Positions 1-10,262 are shown, numbered from the stretch's first letter. The stretch: DNA of 64,000 nucleotides from Mycobacterium paraffinicum (GCF_001907675.1 NZ_MPNT01000011.1:62001-126000), one strand, 5' to 3'. Numbers and translations: made by a program. The notes: generated from the letters alone by a model not told the origin.

Positions 1-628
1 TCGACGGGTTGTCGGGCTCGTTCCACAGGTCCCAACCCAAAACGCGGTCGTCGGTGCGGAACTGGGTGAGCACCCCGGTGACGTAGCCGCGCAGGGTCTG
101 GGCGTAGCCACGGTCGCCGAGGCGCTGCGCACCCGGGCTCTGCACCCAACCGGAGTTGTGCACGCCGGGCGTCGGCGCGCGCTGCGGGCCGGCCTCTGGG
201 TGCGGATCCCAGCAGGAGTCGAACAACACGAACAGGGGCTTGATGTCGTGGCGCGCCGCGATGTCGACGAACTGGGCGAGGCGGGCCTGGAACCCGCGCT
301 GGTCCTGTGTCCACAGCTGGTCGTGGAGGAAGACCCGGATCGCGTTGAGCCCGTTGGCGCGGGCCCAGCCCAACTCGGTGTCGATGCGTCGGGCGTCGAA
401 CGTCTCCGACTGAAACATCTCCAGCTGGTTGATCGCGTTCGACGTGATGTAGTTCGCACCGACCGGCCAGCCCTGCGCCTGATACCAGCGGTTGGCACGC
501 TCAACGGACCAGCGGCCCGCCTGCGGCGAGGTGCCCGGCGCGGGCTGCGCCCCCGCGCGTGGTGCCTTGGCCAGTGCGGTGCCTCCTGCCAGTAGCAGCG
601 GTATCTTCAGCACCGTTCGGCGGTGCAC
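1..628 (-). CDS. Secreted GH5/cellulase-like glycosidase, 3' end cut by window
   Basis: This gene runs off the left edge, so only about 209 N-terminal residues are visible. The chosen GTG at 628 gives an N-terminus with MHRRTVLK followed by a hydrophobic stretch (LLLAGGTALA), a Tat-like or Sec export signal. The frame is open upstream only to a TAA at 683-685, with no better start. The mature part contains WPVGANYI near its start, then RVFLHDQLW, LFVLFDSCWDPHP and, at the edge, GWDLWNEP. NEP with the preceding fold order is typical of clan GH-A (GH5-like) glycosidases, where this Glu is the acid/base. The second catalytic Glu lies outside the window. The substrate is unknown; annotation as cellulase or xylanase would be by family only. 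It lies 127 bp downstream of panB on the same strand. Confidence 0.72.
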   Translation of the reverse strand, partial: MHRRTVLKIPLLLAGGTALAKAPRAGAQPAPGTSPQAGRWSVERANRWYQAQGWPVGANYITSNAINQLEMFQSETFDARRIDTELGWARANGLNAIRVFLHDQLWTQDQRGFQARLAQFVDIAARHDIKPLFVLFDSCWDPHPEAGPQRAPTPGVHNSGWVQSPGAQRLGDRGYAQTLRGYVTGVLTQFRTDDRVLGWDLWNEPDNPS

Positions 629-755
629 GAAGTCACCGCGAGTCCCCCGGTCGATGTGCTCACCCTTGCTTAAGTCGAGACCTTACCCAAGAGCAATCGT
701 ACCCGCTTGCCAGACAACGAGTTTCGAATTTGGCTGCGGCGGTGCGCAGAATCCG

Positions 756-1601
756 TCAGAAGCAGTGCTCGTCGGCGGGGAAAGCCCCCTCGGCCACCTC
801 TTGCGCATATTGCATTGCGGCCCGCCGCAATTCCCCACCGATGTCGGCGAACCGCTTGACGAAGCGGGCGGCCTTTCCGGTGCTGACGCCGGCCATGTCC
901 TGCCAGACCAGTACCTGGCCGTCGCAGTTCGGGCCCGCCCCGATGCCGATGGTCGGGATGGTCAGCTTGCCGGTGATCTGGGTGGCCAGTTCGGCCGGCA
1001 CCATCTCCATGACGACGGAGAACGCCCCGGCTTCGGCGACGGCGATCGCGTCGGCGACGGTCTGTTCCGCGCCGTCACCACGGCCCTGCACCCGGAAGCC
1101 GCCCAGGCTGTTCACGCTCTGCGGCGTGAACCCGATGTGGGCCATCACGGGGATGCCCGCCGCGGTGAGGCAGGCGATCTGCTCGGCCACCCGCTCGCCG
1201 CCCTCGAGTTTGATGGCGTGCGCGCCACCCTCCTTCATGAAGCGGGTGGCGGACGCCAAGGCCGCGGCCGGTCCCGCCTCATAGCTGCCGAACGGCAGGT
1301 CCGCGACGACCAGGGCGTGCCGGGCGCCGCGCACCACGCCGCGGACCAACGGAATCATCTCGTCGATCGAGACGGGCACCGTGGTGTCGTAGCCGTAGAC
1401 GACGTTGGCGGCCGAGTCGCCGACCAGCAGGACCGGAATGCCGGCTTCGTCGAAAATACGGGCGGTCGAATAGTCGTAGGCCGTCAGCATGGCCCACTTG
1501 TGCCCTTCGGCCTTCATCTTCTGCAGGTGGTGGGTGCGGATCTTGGTGAGCGGCTGGGTGTGCTCGGACGTGGCCGCACCATAAACGTTCTGCTCAGACA
1601 T
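756..1601 (-). CDS. panB: 3-methyl-2-oxobutanoate hydroxymethyltransferase
   Basis: Ketopantoate hydroxymethyltransferase transfers a hydroxymethyl group from methylene-THF to 2-oxoisovalerate, the first committed step of pantothenate and CoA synthesis in the cytosol. The 281-residue length equals the M. tuberculosis enzyme. Visible family signatures are [30 protein letters not shown] with the metal-binding Asp, [15 protein letters not shown] with the active-site Lys, and MEMVPAEL. Two adjacent ATGs occur (1604 and 1601). The SD-like AGGGA lies 5 nt from the ATG at 1601 but only 2 nt from that at 1604, so 1601 is preferred. It is divergent from the caeA homologue across a 311-bp gap. Confidence 0.96.
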   Translation of the reverse strand: MSEQNVYGAATSEHTQPLTKIRTHHLQKMKAEGHKWAMLTAYDYSTARIFDEAGIPVLLVGDSAANVVYGYDTTVPVSIDEMIPLVRGVVRGARHALVVADLPFGSYEAGPAAALASATRFMKEGGAHAIKLEGGERVAEQIACLTAAGIPVMAHIGFTPQSVNSLGGFRVQGRGDGAEQTVADAIAVAEAGAFSVVMEMVPAELATQITGKLTIPTIGIGAGPNCDGQVLVWQDMAGVSTGKAARFVKRFADIGGELRRAAMQYAQEVAEGAFPADEHCF

Positions 1602-1912
1602 CATTGTCCCTAGTGGTGGTCGGGTCGATCCTCGTGGCCCTGATCGGGTCCCCGGGTTCGTCTGACGGTGCCATTCTGCCATCTCGGCTGCGCCGTTGCA
1701 CCGTCCGTGTGATGTGAGCCATACCATGCGGGCCTGCGGCGCCCCAGTGGACCGACGCCGGCTTTTTTTCGCGCCCCGGAGCTATTGCCCGACTTGTGGG
1801 AGATGGCCGACGAGTTTGCGGAAGCGATGGCAGAGCTGCTGGCGGCACCTGGTGGCGGGACGGTGGTGCCGCTCATGAGGATCTCAGGTTTCCTCTGGCA
1901 GCATATGTTGGC
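1602..1912. other. Divergent panB/caeA intergenic region
   Basis: This 311-bp gap must hold the promoters of two divergent genes, but no strong -35/-10 pair is obvious. A run of seven T lies near 1763-1769. A small open frame from TTG 1785 to 1979 (64 codons) overlaps the start of the downstream gene in another frame. Its first 30 codons or so use mostly G/C at third positions, as real genes here do. GGAG sits just upstream of the TTG at a short 3-nt spacing. A leader peptide is possible but unsupported by any recognised family. Confidence 0.4.
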
Positions 1913-3469
1913 ATGGGTCTGTCTCGCCGCGTCAAGGTCGCGCGCACGCTGCTGGTTTGGGCAACGGTCGCTGCCGTAGCGCTCCTTCTCGCGGGTTGCG
2001 TGCGCGTCGTCGGCGGGCGTGCCGTGCTGGCCGAGCCGAAGCTGGGGCAGGCGGTCGAGTGGACACCTTGTAAGTCGGCGAACCCGAAGGCCAAGATTCC
2101 CGCCGGGGCGATGTGCGGCAAGCTGGCCGTGCCCGTCGACTACAACCACCTCGACGGTGACGTGGCGACGCTGGCGATGATTCGCTTCCCCGCGACCGGG
2201 GACAAGATCGGCTCGTTGGTGATCAACCCGGGCGGCCCCGGCGAATCCGGTATCGAGGCCGCGCTGGGCGTCGTGCAGTCGTTGCCCAAACGGGTGCGCG
2301 AACGGTTCGACCTGGTGGGCTTCGACCCGCGCGGGGTCGGGTCGTCCCGGCCGGCGGTCTGGTGCAACTCCGACGCCGACAACGACCGGCTGCGCACCGA
2401 GCCGAACGTCGACTACAGCCCGGCGGGCGTGGCCCACATCGAGGACGAGACCAAGGAATTCGTCGGCCGCTGCGTCGACAAGATGGGCAAGAACTTTCTG
2501 GCCAACATCGGCACGGTCAACGTCGCGCGGGATCTGGACGCGATCCGCGCGGCGCTCGGCGACGACAAGCTGACCTACCTCGGCTACTCCTACGGGACCC
2601 GGATCGGCTCGGCCTACGCCGAGGCCTTCCCGGACAAGGTGCGCGCGATGATCCTCGACGGCGCCGTCGACCCCAACGCCGACCCGATCGAGGCGGACCT
2701 GCGGCAGGCCAAGGGATTTCAGGATGCCTTCAACGACTACGCAACCGAATGCGCGAAGCAACCGACCTGCCCGCTGGGCACCGACCCGGCCAAGGCCGTC
2801 GACGTCTACCACAGCCTGGTCGACCCGCTCGTCGACCCCAACAACCCGATGGTCGGCAGGCCGGCACCGACGAACGACCCACGGGGGCTGAGCTATAGCG
2901 ACGCCATCGTCGGCACCATCATGGCGTTGTACTCGCCGACGTTGTGGCACCACCTGACCGACGGCCTGAGCGAACTGGTCAACCACCGGGGCGACACCCT
3001 GCTCGCCCTGGCCGACATGTACATGCGCCGCGACGCGCACGGTCACTACACCAACGCCACCGACGCCCGGGTCGCGATCAACTGCGTCGACCAGCCGGCG
3101 ATCACCGACCGGGCCAAGGTGATCGACGAAGACCGGCGCTCGCGGGAGATCGCCCCGTTCATGAGCTATGGCACGTTCACCGGCGACGCGCCCCTGGGGA
3201 CGTGCGCGTTCTGGCCGGTACCGCCAACGAGCAAGCCGCACACCATCTCCGCGCCCGGGCTGGCGCCGACCGTGGTGGTGTCGACCACCCACGACCCGGC
3301 GACCCCGTACAAGGCCGGCGTCGATCTGGCCAACCAGCTACGCAGTTCGCTGCTCACCTACGACGGCACCCAGCACACGGTCGTGTTCCAGGGAGACGGG
3401 TGCATCGACAACTACGTCACGGCGTATCTGGTCGGCGGCGCCACGCCGCCCAGCGGGGCAAAGTGCTAG
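1913..3469 (+). CDS. caeA: Cell-envelope serine hydrolase/protease Hip1 (CaeA)
   Basis: This is the homologue of M. tuberculosis Rv2224c (Hip1/CaeA), a cell-wall serine protease that processes GroEL2 and shapes host responses. The protein has 518 residues. A positively charged N-terminus and hydrophobic core end in the lipobox LLAGC (Cys29), so it is probably a lipoprotein. The alpha/beta-hydrolase core shows INPGGPGESG (oxyanion region), GFDPRGVG, and the nucleophile elbow GYSYG with Ser226. A C-terminal TAP-like part carries STTHDPATP (Asp) and YDGTQHTVV (His). ATG 1913 is chosen because it precedes the signal peptide directly. A paralogue follows 109 bp downstream, suggesting an old tandem duplication. 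Confidence 0.95.
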   Translation: MGLSRRVKVARTLLVWATVAAVALLLAGCVRVVGGRAVLAEPKLGQAVEWTPCKSANPKAKIPAGAMCGKLAVPVDYNHLDGDVATLAMIRFPATGDKIGSLVINPGGPGESGIEAALGVVQSLPKRVRERFDLVGFDPRGVGSSRPAVWCNSDADNDRLRTEPNVDYSPAGVAHIEDETKEFVGRCVDKMGKNFLANIGTVNVARDLDAIRAALGDDKLTYLGYSYGTRIGSAYAEAFPDKVRAMILDGAVDPNADPIEADLRQAKGFQDAFNDYATECAKQPTCPLGTDPAKAVDVYHSLVDPLVDPNNPMVGRPAPTNDPRGLSYSDAIVGTIMALYSPTLWHHLTDGLSELVNHRGDTLLALADMYMRRDAHGHYTNATDARVAINCVDQPAITDRAKVIDEDRRSREIAPFMSYGTFTGDAPLGTCAFWPVPPTSKPHTISAPGLAPTVVVSTTHDPATPYKAGVDLANQLRSSLLTYDGTQHTVVFQGDGCIDNYVTAYLVGGATPPSGAKC

Positions 3470-3578
3470 CGCGCGTACGGGTCTGAGGTCGAGCGCAATC
3501 CAACGCGCCGCACGAGGGGCGCAGACGAGACCAAGGCGTAACCGTTTCGCGCCGCTTCGGGGACCCGAGGCTGACACG

Positions 3579-5141
3579 ATGACAGCCATGTCGCGCCTGA
3601 GATCCTTGAGCTCGGCGCTGCTGTCATTCGGGCTGTTGGTCGGGCAGTCCGCGGTGGCATTGCCCGCGGCCGGCGCGACCCCGGAACCCGGCGCGGGGCA
3701 GACCCCGGCCCCCAAGCCGTCCGCCGCGACGCCGCAGCCGTGGGGGGATTGTGGTCAATTCGCCACGGACACAAAGGATATCCCCACCGCGCAGTGCACC
3801 ACCGTCTCGGTCCCGGTCGACTACGACAATCCCGGTGCGGGACAAGCCAAGCTGGCGGTGATCCGCGTCCCGGCGACCGGCCAACGGATCGGCTCGCTGT
3901 TGGTCAACCCGGGCGGGCCCGGCGGGTCCGCGGTCGACATGGTGGCCGGCATGGCGCCGGACCTGGAGGGCTCGCCCATCCAGCGCAACTTCGACCTGGT
4001 CGGCTTCGACCCCCGGGGAGTGGGCCATTCGACCCCGGCCCTGCGCTGCCGCACGGACGCCGAGTTCGACGCCTATCGGCGCGAGCCGATGGTCGACTAC
4101 AGCCCGGCCGGGGTGGCGCACATCGAACAGCTCTACCAACAGCAGGCTCAGCAGTGCGTGAGCCGGATGGGGACCGGTTTTTTGGCCAATGTCGGCACCG
4201 CGTCGGTGGCGCGCGACATGGACATGGTCCGCCAGGCGCTGGGCGAGGATCAGATCAACTACCTCGGCTACAGCTACGGCACCGAGCTGGGCACCGCGTA
4301 CCTGGAGAGGTTCGGCGCCCACGTGCGGACGATGGTGCTGGACGGCGCGATCGACCCGACCGTCGGCCCGGTCGACGAAAACGTCCAGCAGATGGCGGGA
4401 TTCCAAACCGCCTTCAATGACTACGCCGCCGACTGCGCCCGCTCGCCGGGTTGCCCGCTGGGCACCGATCCGGCCCAGTTCGTCAACCGCTACCACGCCC
4501 TGGTCGACCCGCTGGTGGCCAAGCCGGGCCGCACCTCGGACCCCCGCGGCTTGAGCTACGCGGACGCGACCACCGGCACCATCAACGCGCTGTACACCCC
4601 GGCGCACTGGAAGTACTTGACCAGTGGGCTGCTCGGGCTGCAGCGCGGCACCGACGCGGGCGACCTGCTGCTGCTCGCCGACGACTACGAGGGCCGCGAC
4701 CGCAGCGGGCACTACACCAACGATCAGGATGCTTTCAATGCGATCCGCTGCGTCGACGCGCCCACGCCGAAGGACTCGGCGAGCTGGGTGTCCGCCGATC
4801 AGCGCATCCGCCAGGCCGCCCCCTTCCTCAGCTACGGCCAGTTCACCGGGAACGCCCCCCGCGACCTGTGCGCGCTGTGGCCGGTGCCGGCCACGTCGAC
4901 GCCGCACGCCGCCTCGCCCGCCGCGCCCGGCAAGGTCGTCGTCGTCTCCACCACGCACGACCCGGCCACCCCGTACCAGGCGGGGGTTGACCTGGCCCGC
5001 CAGCTGGGCGGGCCGCTGATCACCTACGACGGCACGCAGCACACCGCGGTGTTCAACGGCGACCAATGCGTGGACTCCGCCGTCACGCGTTACCTGGTCG
5101 CCGGCACGCTGCCGCCCCCGGCCTACCGGTGCCAGTCTTGA
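3579..5141 (+). CDS. Secreted alpha/beta-hydrolase, CaeA paralogue (Rv2223c-like)
   Basis: This 520-residue exported hydrolase is closely similar to the preceding gene and corresponds to Rv2223c. The N-terminus is a signal peptide (SLSSALLSFGLLVGQSAVA) followed by a Pro/Ala-rich linker. No lipobox Cys is seen, so unlike its neighbour it may be released. The same catalytic landmarks are present: VNPGGPGGS, GFDPRGVG, GYSYG (Ser), STTHDPATP (Asp) and GTQHTAVF (His). ATG 3579 has GAGG 8 nt upstream; a second ATG at 3588 is possible. Its substrate is unknown. Family knowledge suggests proteolysis or tripeptidyl aminopeptidase activity. Confidence 0.92.
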   Translation: MTAMSRLRSLSSALLSFGLLVGQSAVALPAAGATPEPGAGQTPAPKPSAATPQPWGDCGQFATDTKDIPTAQCTTVSVPVDYDNPGAGQAKLAVIRVPATGQRIGSLLVNPGGPGGSAVDMVAGMAPDLEGSPIQRNFDLVGFDPRGVGHSTPALRCRTDAEFDAYRREPMVDYSPAGVAHIEQLYQQQAQQCVSRMGTGFLANVGTASVARDMDMVRQALGEDQINYLGYSYGTELGTAYLERFGAHVRTMVLDGAIDPTVGPVDENVQQMAGFQTAFNDYAADCARSPGCPLGTDPAQFVNRYHALVDPLVAKPGRTSDPRGLSYADATTGTINALYTPAHWKYLTSGLLGLQRGTDAGDLLLLADDYEGRDRSGHYTNDQDAFNAIRCVDAPTPKDSASWVSADQRIRQAAPFLSYGQFTGNAPRDLCALWPVPATSTPHAASPAAPGKVVVVSTTHDPATPYQAGVDLARQLGGPLITYDGTQHTAVFNGDQCVDSAVTRYLVAGTLPPPAYRCQS

Positions 5142-5194
5142 CCGCACTGAGCAGCATGTTTGCAATGTTCGCAACGGTTCCGACCGCGAGTCGG

Positions 5195-5209
5195 TAACAC
5201 AGAATTAAC
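5195..5209 (+). promoter_or_regulatory. AC-n9-AC GlnR-like box upstream of glnA2
   Basis: The sequence GTAACACAGAATTAAC has two AC dinucleotides separated by exactly nine bases, the spacing described for mycobacterial GlnR sites. It lies 24 bp before the glnA2 start. This is a short degenerate motif, so chance occurrence is likely enough that the call is tentative. Confidence 0.3.
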
Positions 5210-5232
5210 AGCTGTTGCCTACTGTTTCGGTT

Positions 5233-6573
5233 ATGGATCGCCAGAAGGAATTCGTCCTCCGCACACTGGAGGAGCGGGATATCCGCTTCGTTCGGCTGTG
5301 GTTCACCGATGTGCTCGGCACGCTCAAATCGGTAGCCATCGCCCCGGCCGAACTCGAAGGTGCCTTCGAGGAAGGCATCGGCTTCGACGGCTCCTCGATC
5401 GAGGGCTTCGCGCGGGTCTCGGAATCCGACACGGTGGCCAACCCCGACCCGTCGACCTTCCAGGTGCTGCCCTGGGCCACCTCCTCCGGTCACCATCACT
5501 CGGCGCGGATGTTCTGCGACATCACCATGCCGGACGGCTCGCCGTCCTGGGCGGACCCGCGGCACGTGCTGCGCCGCCAGCTGCAGAAGGCCAACGACCT
5601 CGGCTTTTCCTGCTACGTGCACCCCGAAATCGAATTCTTCTTGCTCAAGCCGGGCCCGGACGACGGGACGAGGCCGGTTCCGGTCGACACCGCCGGCTAC
5701 TTCGACCAGGCGGTGCACGACTCGGCCTCCAACTTCCGTCGGCACGCCATCGAGGCCCTGGAATTCATGGGCATCTCGGTCGAGTTCAGCCACCACGAGG
5801 GCGGGCCCGGCCAGCAGGAGATCGACCTGCGCTTCGCCGACGCCCTGTCGATGGCCGACAACGTGATGACGTTCCGCTACGTCATCAAGGAGGTCGCGAT
5901 CGATAACGGCGCGCGGGCGTCCTTCATGCCCAAGCCGTTCGCCGAGCACCCCGGTTCGGCGATGCACACCCACATGAGCCTGTTCGAGGGGGACGTCAAC
6001 GCGTTCCACAGCCCGGACGACCCGCTCCAGCTCTCCGACGTGGGCAAGTCGTTCATCGCCGGGATCCTCGAGCACGCCTCCGAGATCAGCGCGGTCACCA
6101 ACCAATGGGTCAACTCCTACAAGCGGCTGGTGCACGGCGGCGAGGCGCCCACCGCGGCGTCGTGGGGCGCGGCGAACCGGTCGGCTCTGGTGCGCGTGCC
6201 GATGTACACCCCGCACAAGACGTCGTCGCGGCGCATCGAGGTGCGCAGCCCGGACTCGGCCTGCAACCCGTATCTGACCTACGCCGTGCTGCTCGCCGCC
6301 GGGCTGCGCGGGGTGGAGAAGGGCTACGTGCTGGGGCCCCAGGCGGAGGACAACGTATGGGACCTGACCCCCGAGGAGCGGATCGCGATGGGCTACCGCG
6401 AGCTGCCCACGAGCCTGGACAGCGCGCTGCGCGCGATGGAGTCCTCCGAGCTCGTCGCGGAAACCTTGGGGGAGCACGTTTTCGACTTCTTCTTGCGCAA
6501 CAAGCGCTCAGAGTGGGCGAACTACCGCAGCCACGTCACGCCCTACGAGCTGAGCACTTACCTGTCGCTGTAA
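5233..6573 (+). CDS. glnA2: Glutamine synthetase GlnA2
   Basis: Second glutamine synthetase-family enzyme, corresponding to Rv2222c (446 residues, identical length here). It contains the beta-grasp N-domain with FDGSSIEGFARV, and GS signature stretches EIEFFLLKPG, KPFAEHPGSAMHTHMSL and NRSALVRVP. It lacks the adenylylation-loop Tyr context found in glnA1 ([10 protein letters not shown]). The start is ATG 5233; an upstream GTG/TTG extension would add only weakly conserved residues. glnE follows after 51 bp, so nitrogen-control genes cluster here. In related organisms GlnA2 is not the main ammonia-assimilating enzyme; polyamine or other roles have been proposed for GlnA-like proteins, but nothing here decides this. 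Confidence 0.95.
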   Translation: MDRQKEFVLRTLEERDIRFVRLWFTDVLGTLKSVAIAPAELEGAFEEGIGFDGSSIEGFARVSESDTVANPDPSTFQVLPWATSSGHHHSARMFCDITMPDGSPSWADPRHVLRRQLQKANDLGFSCYVHPEIEFFLLKPGPDDGTRPVPVDTAGYFDQAVHDSASNFRRHAIEALEFMGISVEFSHHEGGPGQQEIDLRFADALSMADNVMTFRYVIKEVAIDNGARASFMPKPFAEHPGSAMHTHMSLFEGDVNAFHSPDDPLQLSDVGKSFIAGILEHASEISAVTNQWVNSYKRLVHGGEAPTAASWGAANRSALVRVPMYTPHKTSSRRIEVRSPDSACNPYLTYAVLLAAGLRGVEKGYVLGPQAEDNVWDLTPEERIAMGYRELPTSLDSALRAMESSELVAETLGEHVFDFFLRNKRSEWANYRSHVTPYELSTYLSL

Positions 6574-6624
6574 CCGACTCGAGCCCGCCTTGCCCCTGCC
6601 GGGTACGCGGGTTGCGATACCGTC

Positions 6625-9621
6625 GTGGTCGTGACCAAACCCGCGACGCAGCGCCCCCGGCTGCCCAGCGTGGGACGGCTGGGCTTGCTCGACCCTCCGG
6701 CGGGCGATCGCCTGGCGCAGCTGGGTTGGTACGACCACGACGACCAGGCCCACGTCGACCTGCTTTGGTCGCTGTCGCGCGCACCCGACCCCGACGCCGC
6801 GCTGCGCGCCCTGATCCGGCTGGCGGAGAACCCCGAGACCGGCTGGGACGAGCTCAACGCCGCACTGCTCACCGAGCGCCCGCTGCGCGGGCGGCTGTTC
6901 GCGGTGCTCGGCTCGTCGCTGGCGCTGGGGGACCACCTCGCCGTACATCCGCAGTCATGGAAACTGTTGCGCGGCAAGGCGAAACTGCCCTCGCACGAGG
7001 AGCTGTGCGCGTCGTTCACCGCGTGCGTCGACGAGGCGTCGGCCGACCCCGCCTCGGCCGTGCCGCGCCTGCAGAACCTGTACCGGGACCACCTGCTGGT
7101 CCTGGCCGCGCTCGATCTGGCCGCGACGGTCGAGGACGAACCGGTGCTGCCGTTCACCGTGGTGGGCGCCCAGCTGTCGGACCTGGCGGACGCCGCGCTG
7201 GCCGCCGCGCTGCGGCTGGCCCAGGCCACCGTGTGCGGAGACCGGACGCCGCCACGGCTGGCGGTCATCGCGATGGGCAAATGCGGTGCGCGCGAACTGA
7301 ATTACGTCAGCGACGTCGACGTCATCTTCGTCGGTGAGCGCGCCGATGCGCTGACCACCCGGCTGGCTAGCGAAATGATGCGGGTGGCGTCGTCGGCCTT
7401 CTTCCAGGTCGACGCCGGGCTGCGGCCCGAGGGTCGCAGCGGTGAGCTGGTCCGCACGGTCGAGTCGCACATCGCCTACTACCAGCGCTGGGCGAAGACC
7501 TGGGAGTTCCAGGCGTTGCTGAAAGCCCGCGCGGCCGTTGGTGATCAAGAACTCGCCGAGCGGTACCTGAGCGCGCTCATGCCGATGGTCTGGGTCGCCT
7601 GCGAGCGTGAGGATTTCGTGGTCGAGGTGCAGGCCATGCGTCGCCGGGTCGAGCAGCTGGTGCCCGCCGACGTGCGCGGCCGGGAGATCAAACTGGGCAG
7701 CGGCGGCCTGCGCGACGTGGAGTTCGCGGTGCAACTGCTGCAGCTGGTGCACGGCCGCAGCGACGACTCGTTGCACGTGGCGTCCACGGTGGACGCGCTG
7801 GCCGCGTTGGGTCAGGGCGGCTACGTCGGGCGCGAGGACGCCGCGAACCTGACCGCTTCCTACGAGTTCCTGCGTCTGCTCGAGCACCGGCTGCAGCTGC
7901 AACGGCTCAAGCGCACCCATCTGTTGCCGGACGCCGAGGACGAGGAGGCGGTGCGCTGGCTGGCGCGGGCCGCGCACATCCGGCCCGATGGGCGCCACGA
8001 TGCGGCGGGCGTGCTGCGCCGGGAGTTGCGGCACCAGAACCTGCGGGTGTCGCAGCTGCACGCCAAGCTCTTCTATCAGCCGCTGCTGGAGTCGATCGGG
8101 CCGGCCGGCCTGGAGATCGGACACGGCATGACCGCGGAGGCCGCCGAACGGCAGCTGGCCGCGCTCGGCTATGAGGGGCCGCAGACCGCGCTGAAACACA
8201 TGTCGGCGCTGGTGAACCAGAGCGGCCGGCGGGGCCGCGTGCAATCGGTGCTGTTGCCCAGGCTGCTGAACTGGATGTCGTACGCCCCCGACCCCGACGG
8301 CGGGCTGTTGGCCTACCGGCGCCTGTCCGAGGCGCTCGCCGCGGAGACCTGGTATCTGTCCACGCTGCGCGACAAGCCCGCCGTGGCCAAGCGGCTCATG
8401 CATGTGCTGGGCACCTCCGTCTATGTGCCGGATCTGCTGATGCGCGCGCCCAGGGTGATTCAGGACTATAGCGACGGTCCGGCCGGTCCCAAACTGCTCG
8501 AGACGGACCCCGCCACGGTGTCCCGGGCCCTGATCGCCTCGGCCAGCCGGCACCCCGACCCGGTGCGCGCGATCGCCGCCGCCCGCACGCTGCGCCGCCG
8601 GGAACTGGCTCGCATCGGATCGGCCGATCTGCTCGGCTTCCTCGAGGTCACCGAGGTGTGCCGGGCGCTGACCTCGGTGTGGGTGGCCGTGCTGCAGGCC
8701 GCGTTGGACGCCATCATTCGCGCCAACCTCCCCAAGGACGGCTCCGAAAAAGGAAGAGCGCCGGCGGCCATCGCGGTGATCGGCATGGGCCGGCTGGGCG
8801 GCGCCGAGCTGGGATACGGGTCCGACGCCGACGTGATGTTCGTGTGCGAGGCGGCGCCCGGTGTCGAGGACTCGGTGGCGATCCGATGGTCGACGACGGT
8901 CGCCGAGCAGGTGCGCACGCTGCTGGGCACGCCCAGCGTCGACCCGCCGCTGGAGGTGGACGCCAACCTGCGGCCCGAGGGCCGCCAGGGGCCGCTGGTG
9001 CGCACGCTGGGTTCCTACGCCGCCTACTACGCGCAGTGGGCGCAGCCGTGGGAGATCCAGGCCCTGTTGCGGGCGCACGCGGTGGCCGGCGACGCGGACC
9101 TGGGCCAGCGGTTCTTGTTGATGGCCGACAAGACGCGCTACCCGCCCGACGGGGTATCCGCCGAGGCGGTGCGGGAGATTCGCCGCGTCAAGGCCCGGGT
9201 GGACGCCGAGCGGTTGCCGCGCGGCGCCGACCCCAACACGCACACCAAGCTGGGCCGCGGGGGGTTGGCCGACGTCGAATGGACGGTACAGCTGGTGCAG
9301 CTGCGGCACGCGCACGAGATTCCCGCCCTGCACAACACCTCGACGCTGCAGTGCCTCGACGCGATCGCGGCGGCCGAGCTGGTGCCCGCCGAGGAGGTCG
9401 ACCTGTTGCGGCAGGCATGGCTGACCGCGACGCGGGCCCGCAACGCGCTGGTGCTGGTGCGCGGCAAGGCGACCGATCAGCTGCCCGGGCCGGGGCGCCA
9501 GCTCAACGCGGTCGCGGTGGCCGCGGGCTGGCCCACCGACGACGGCGGGGAGTTCTTGGACAACTATCTGCGGGTGACGAGGCGGGCAAAAGCCGTGGTA
9601 CGGAAGGTGTTTGGGAGTTGA
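6625..9621 (+). CDS. glnE: Glutamate-ammonia-ligase adenylyltransferase/deadenylase
   Basis: Bifunctional enzyme that adenylylates and deadenylylates the Tyr of GlnA1, tuning glutamine synthetase to nitrogen supply. The 998 residues hold two nucleotidyltransferase domains. The N-terminal one shows [19 protein letters not shown] near residues 215-235, and the C-terminal one [19 protein letters not shown] near 720-740. Each is followed by an ANLRPEGR- or [12 protein letters not shown] motif and a [18 protein letters not shown] helix. Two GTG starts compete: 6625 and 6631. TACCGT at 6618-6623 would suit a leaderless message beginning at 6631. M. tuberculosis GlnE is annotated at 994 residues and is essential. 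The next gene overlaps the stop by 4 bp. Confidence 0.97.
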   Translation: MVVTKPATQRPRLPSVGRLGLLDPPAGDRLAQLGWYDHDDQAHVDLLWSLSRAPDPDAALRALIRLAENPETGWDELNAALLTERPLRGRLFAVLGSSLALGDHLAVHPQSWKLLRGKAKLPSHEELCASFTACVDEASADPASAVPRLQNLYRDHLLVLAALDLAATVEDEPVLPFTVVGAQLSDLADAALAAALRLAQATVCGDRTPPRLAVIAMGKCGARELNYVSDVDVIFVGERADALTTRLASEMMRVASSAFFQVDAGLRPEGRSGELVRTVESHIAYYQRWAKTWEFQALLKARAAVGDQELAERYLSALMPMVWVACEREDFVVEVQAMRRRVEQLVPADVRGREIKLGSGGLRDVEFAVQLLQLVHGRSDDSLHVASTVDALAALGQGGYVGREDAANLTASYEFLRLLEHRLQLQRLKRTHLLPDAEDEEAVRWLARAAHIRPDGRHDAAGVLRRELRHQNLRVSQLHAKLFYQPLLESIGPAGLEIGHGMTAEAAERQLAALGYEGPQTALKHMSALVNQSGRRGRVQSVLLPRLLNWMSYAPDPDGGLLAYRRLSEALAAETWYLSTLRDKPAVAKRLMHVLGTSVYVPDLLMRAPRVIQDYSDGPAGPKLLETDPATVSRALIASASRHPDPVRAIAAARTLRRRELARIGSADLLGFLEVTEVCRALTSVWVAVLQAALDAIIRANLPKDGSEKGRAPAAIAVIGMGRLGGAELGYGSDADVMFVCEAAPGVEDSVAIRWSTTVAEQVRTLLGTPSVDPPLEVDANLRPEGRQGPLVRTLGSYAAYYAQWAQPWEIQALLRAHAVAGDADLGQRFLLMADKTRYPPDGVSAEAVREIRRVKARVDAERLPRGADPNTHTKLGRGGLADVEWTVQLVQLRHAHEIPALHNTSTLQCLDAIAAAELVPAEEVDLLRQAWLTATRARNALVLVRGKATDQLPGPGRQLNAVAVAAGWPTDDGGEFLDNYLRVTRRAKAVVRKVFGS

Positions 9622-10262
9622 GTCAGGAGACCGGCGTCTACGATGCGATGTTCCATCCGTTGAGCACGGCGGAGGCCGACCGGGTAACGGCGCTGTACGC
9701 GCCGCTCGCCGACGCGGTTCGCCAACTCATCGATGCCACCATCCGGACCGAAACTGACGACGACGTTGTCGCCAAGGCGCGCGGGGAGATTGAAGCGGTC
9801 ACCGAACTGCTGCGCCAACGGATCAGGCCCGTTGGAGTGAGCTTCCGGGTCGAAGGTCGCACACTGCCGCTGGGCAACGCCGTGGTGGGTCTGTGCAATC
9901 CGATCGCCCCGCCGGTCGTCGTCCGCCACGACGGCGACGGGCGCTGCTCGAGCGAATTCGTCCTCGGATGCGCCTACGAGGGTCCACCCGGTCTGGTGCA
10001 CGGCGGCGTCAGCGCACTGATACTCGACCACTTGCTCGGCGAGGCGGCCAGCGACGGACTGTCCAAGGCGCGTTATACCGGAACCATCAGCGTGAAGTAC
10101 CTCCGTGGCACTCCCTTAGGTCCGCTGCGGTGCGACGCCTGGATCGACCGCGCAGAGGGCGTCAAGGTTTTCGCACGCGGCACGATTTCGGATGCTACGG
10201 GGGTCACCGTCGAGGCCGAGGGCGTGTTCATCGAGCCGGCGTGGGCGCGGGAACTCGAATGA
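9618..10262 (+). CDS. PaaI-family hotdog thioesterase
   Basis: Predicted acyl-CoA thioesterase of the hotdog fold, 214 residues. The diagnostic part is [21 protein letters not shown], the substrate-binding helix and catalytic region of PaaI/4HBT proteins, with a preceding long N-terminal helical region. TTG 9618 is chosen: it overlaps the glnE stop (TTGA) and has GGAAGG 10 nt upstream. An in-frame ATG at 9648 is the alternative. The stop overlaps the next ATG (ATGA), so the two are translationally coupled. The M. tuberculosis interval between glnE and glnA1 lacks this gene as far as I recall, which marks it as accessory. The acyl substrate is unknown. Confidence 0.85.
   Translation: MSQETGVYDAMFHPLSTAEADRVTALYAPLADAVRQLIDATIRTETDDDVVAKARGEIEAVTELLRQRIRPVGVSFRVEGRTLPLGNAVVGLCNPIAPPVVVRHDGDGRCSSEFVLGCAYEGPPGLVHGGVSALILDHLLGEAASDGLSKARYTGTISVKYLRGTPLGPLRCDAWIDRAEGVKVFARGTISDATGVTVEAEGVFIEPAWARELE

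Noticed and set aside
1610..3292. 560-codon minus-strand frame opposite the caeA homologue
   Set aside because: Arg/Val/Asp-rich antisense shadow with no recognisable domain; the plus strand has an intact catalytic triad.
6955..9333. 792-codon minus-strand frame opposite glnE
   Set aside because: Typical high-GC antisense frame rich in Arg, His and Gln; glnE on the plus strand is complete.
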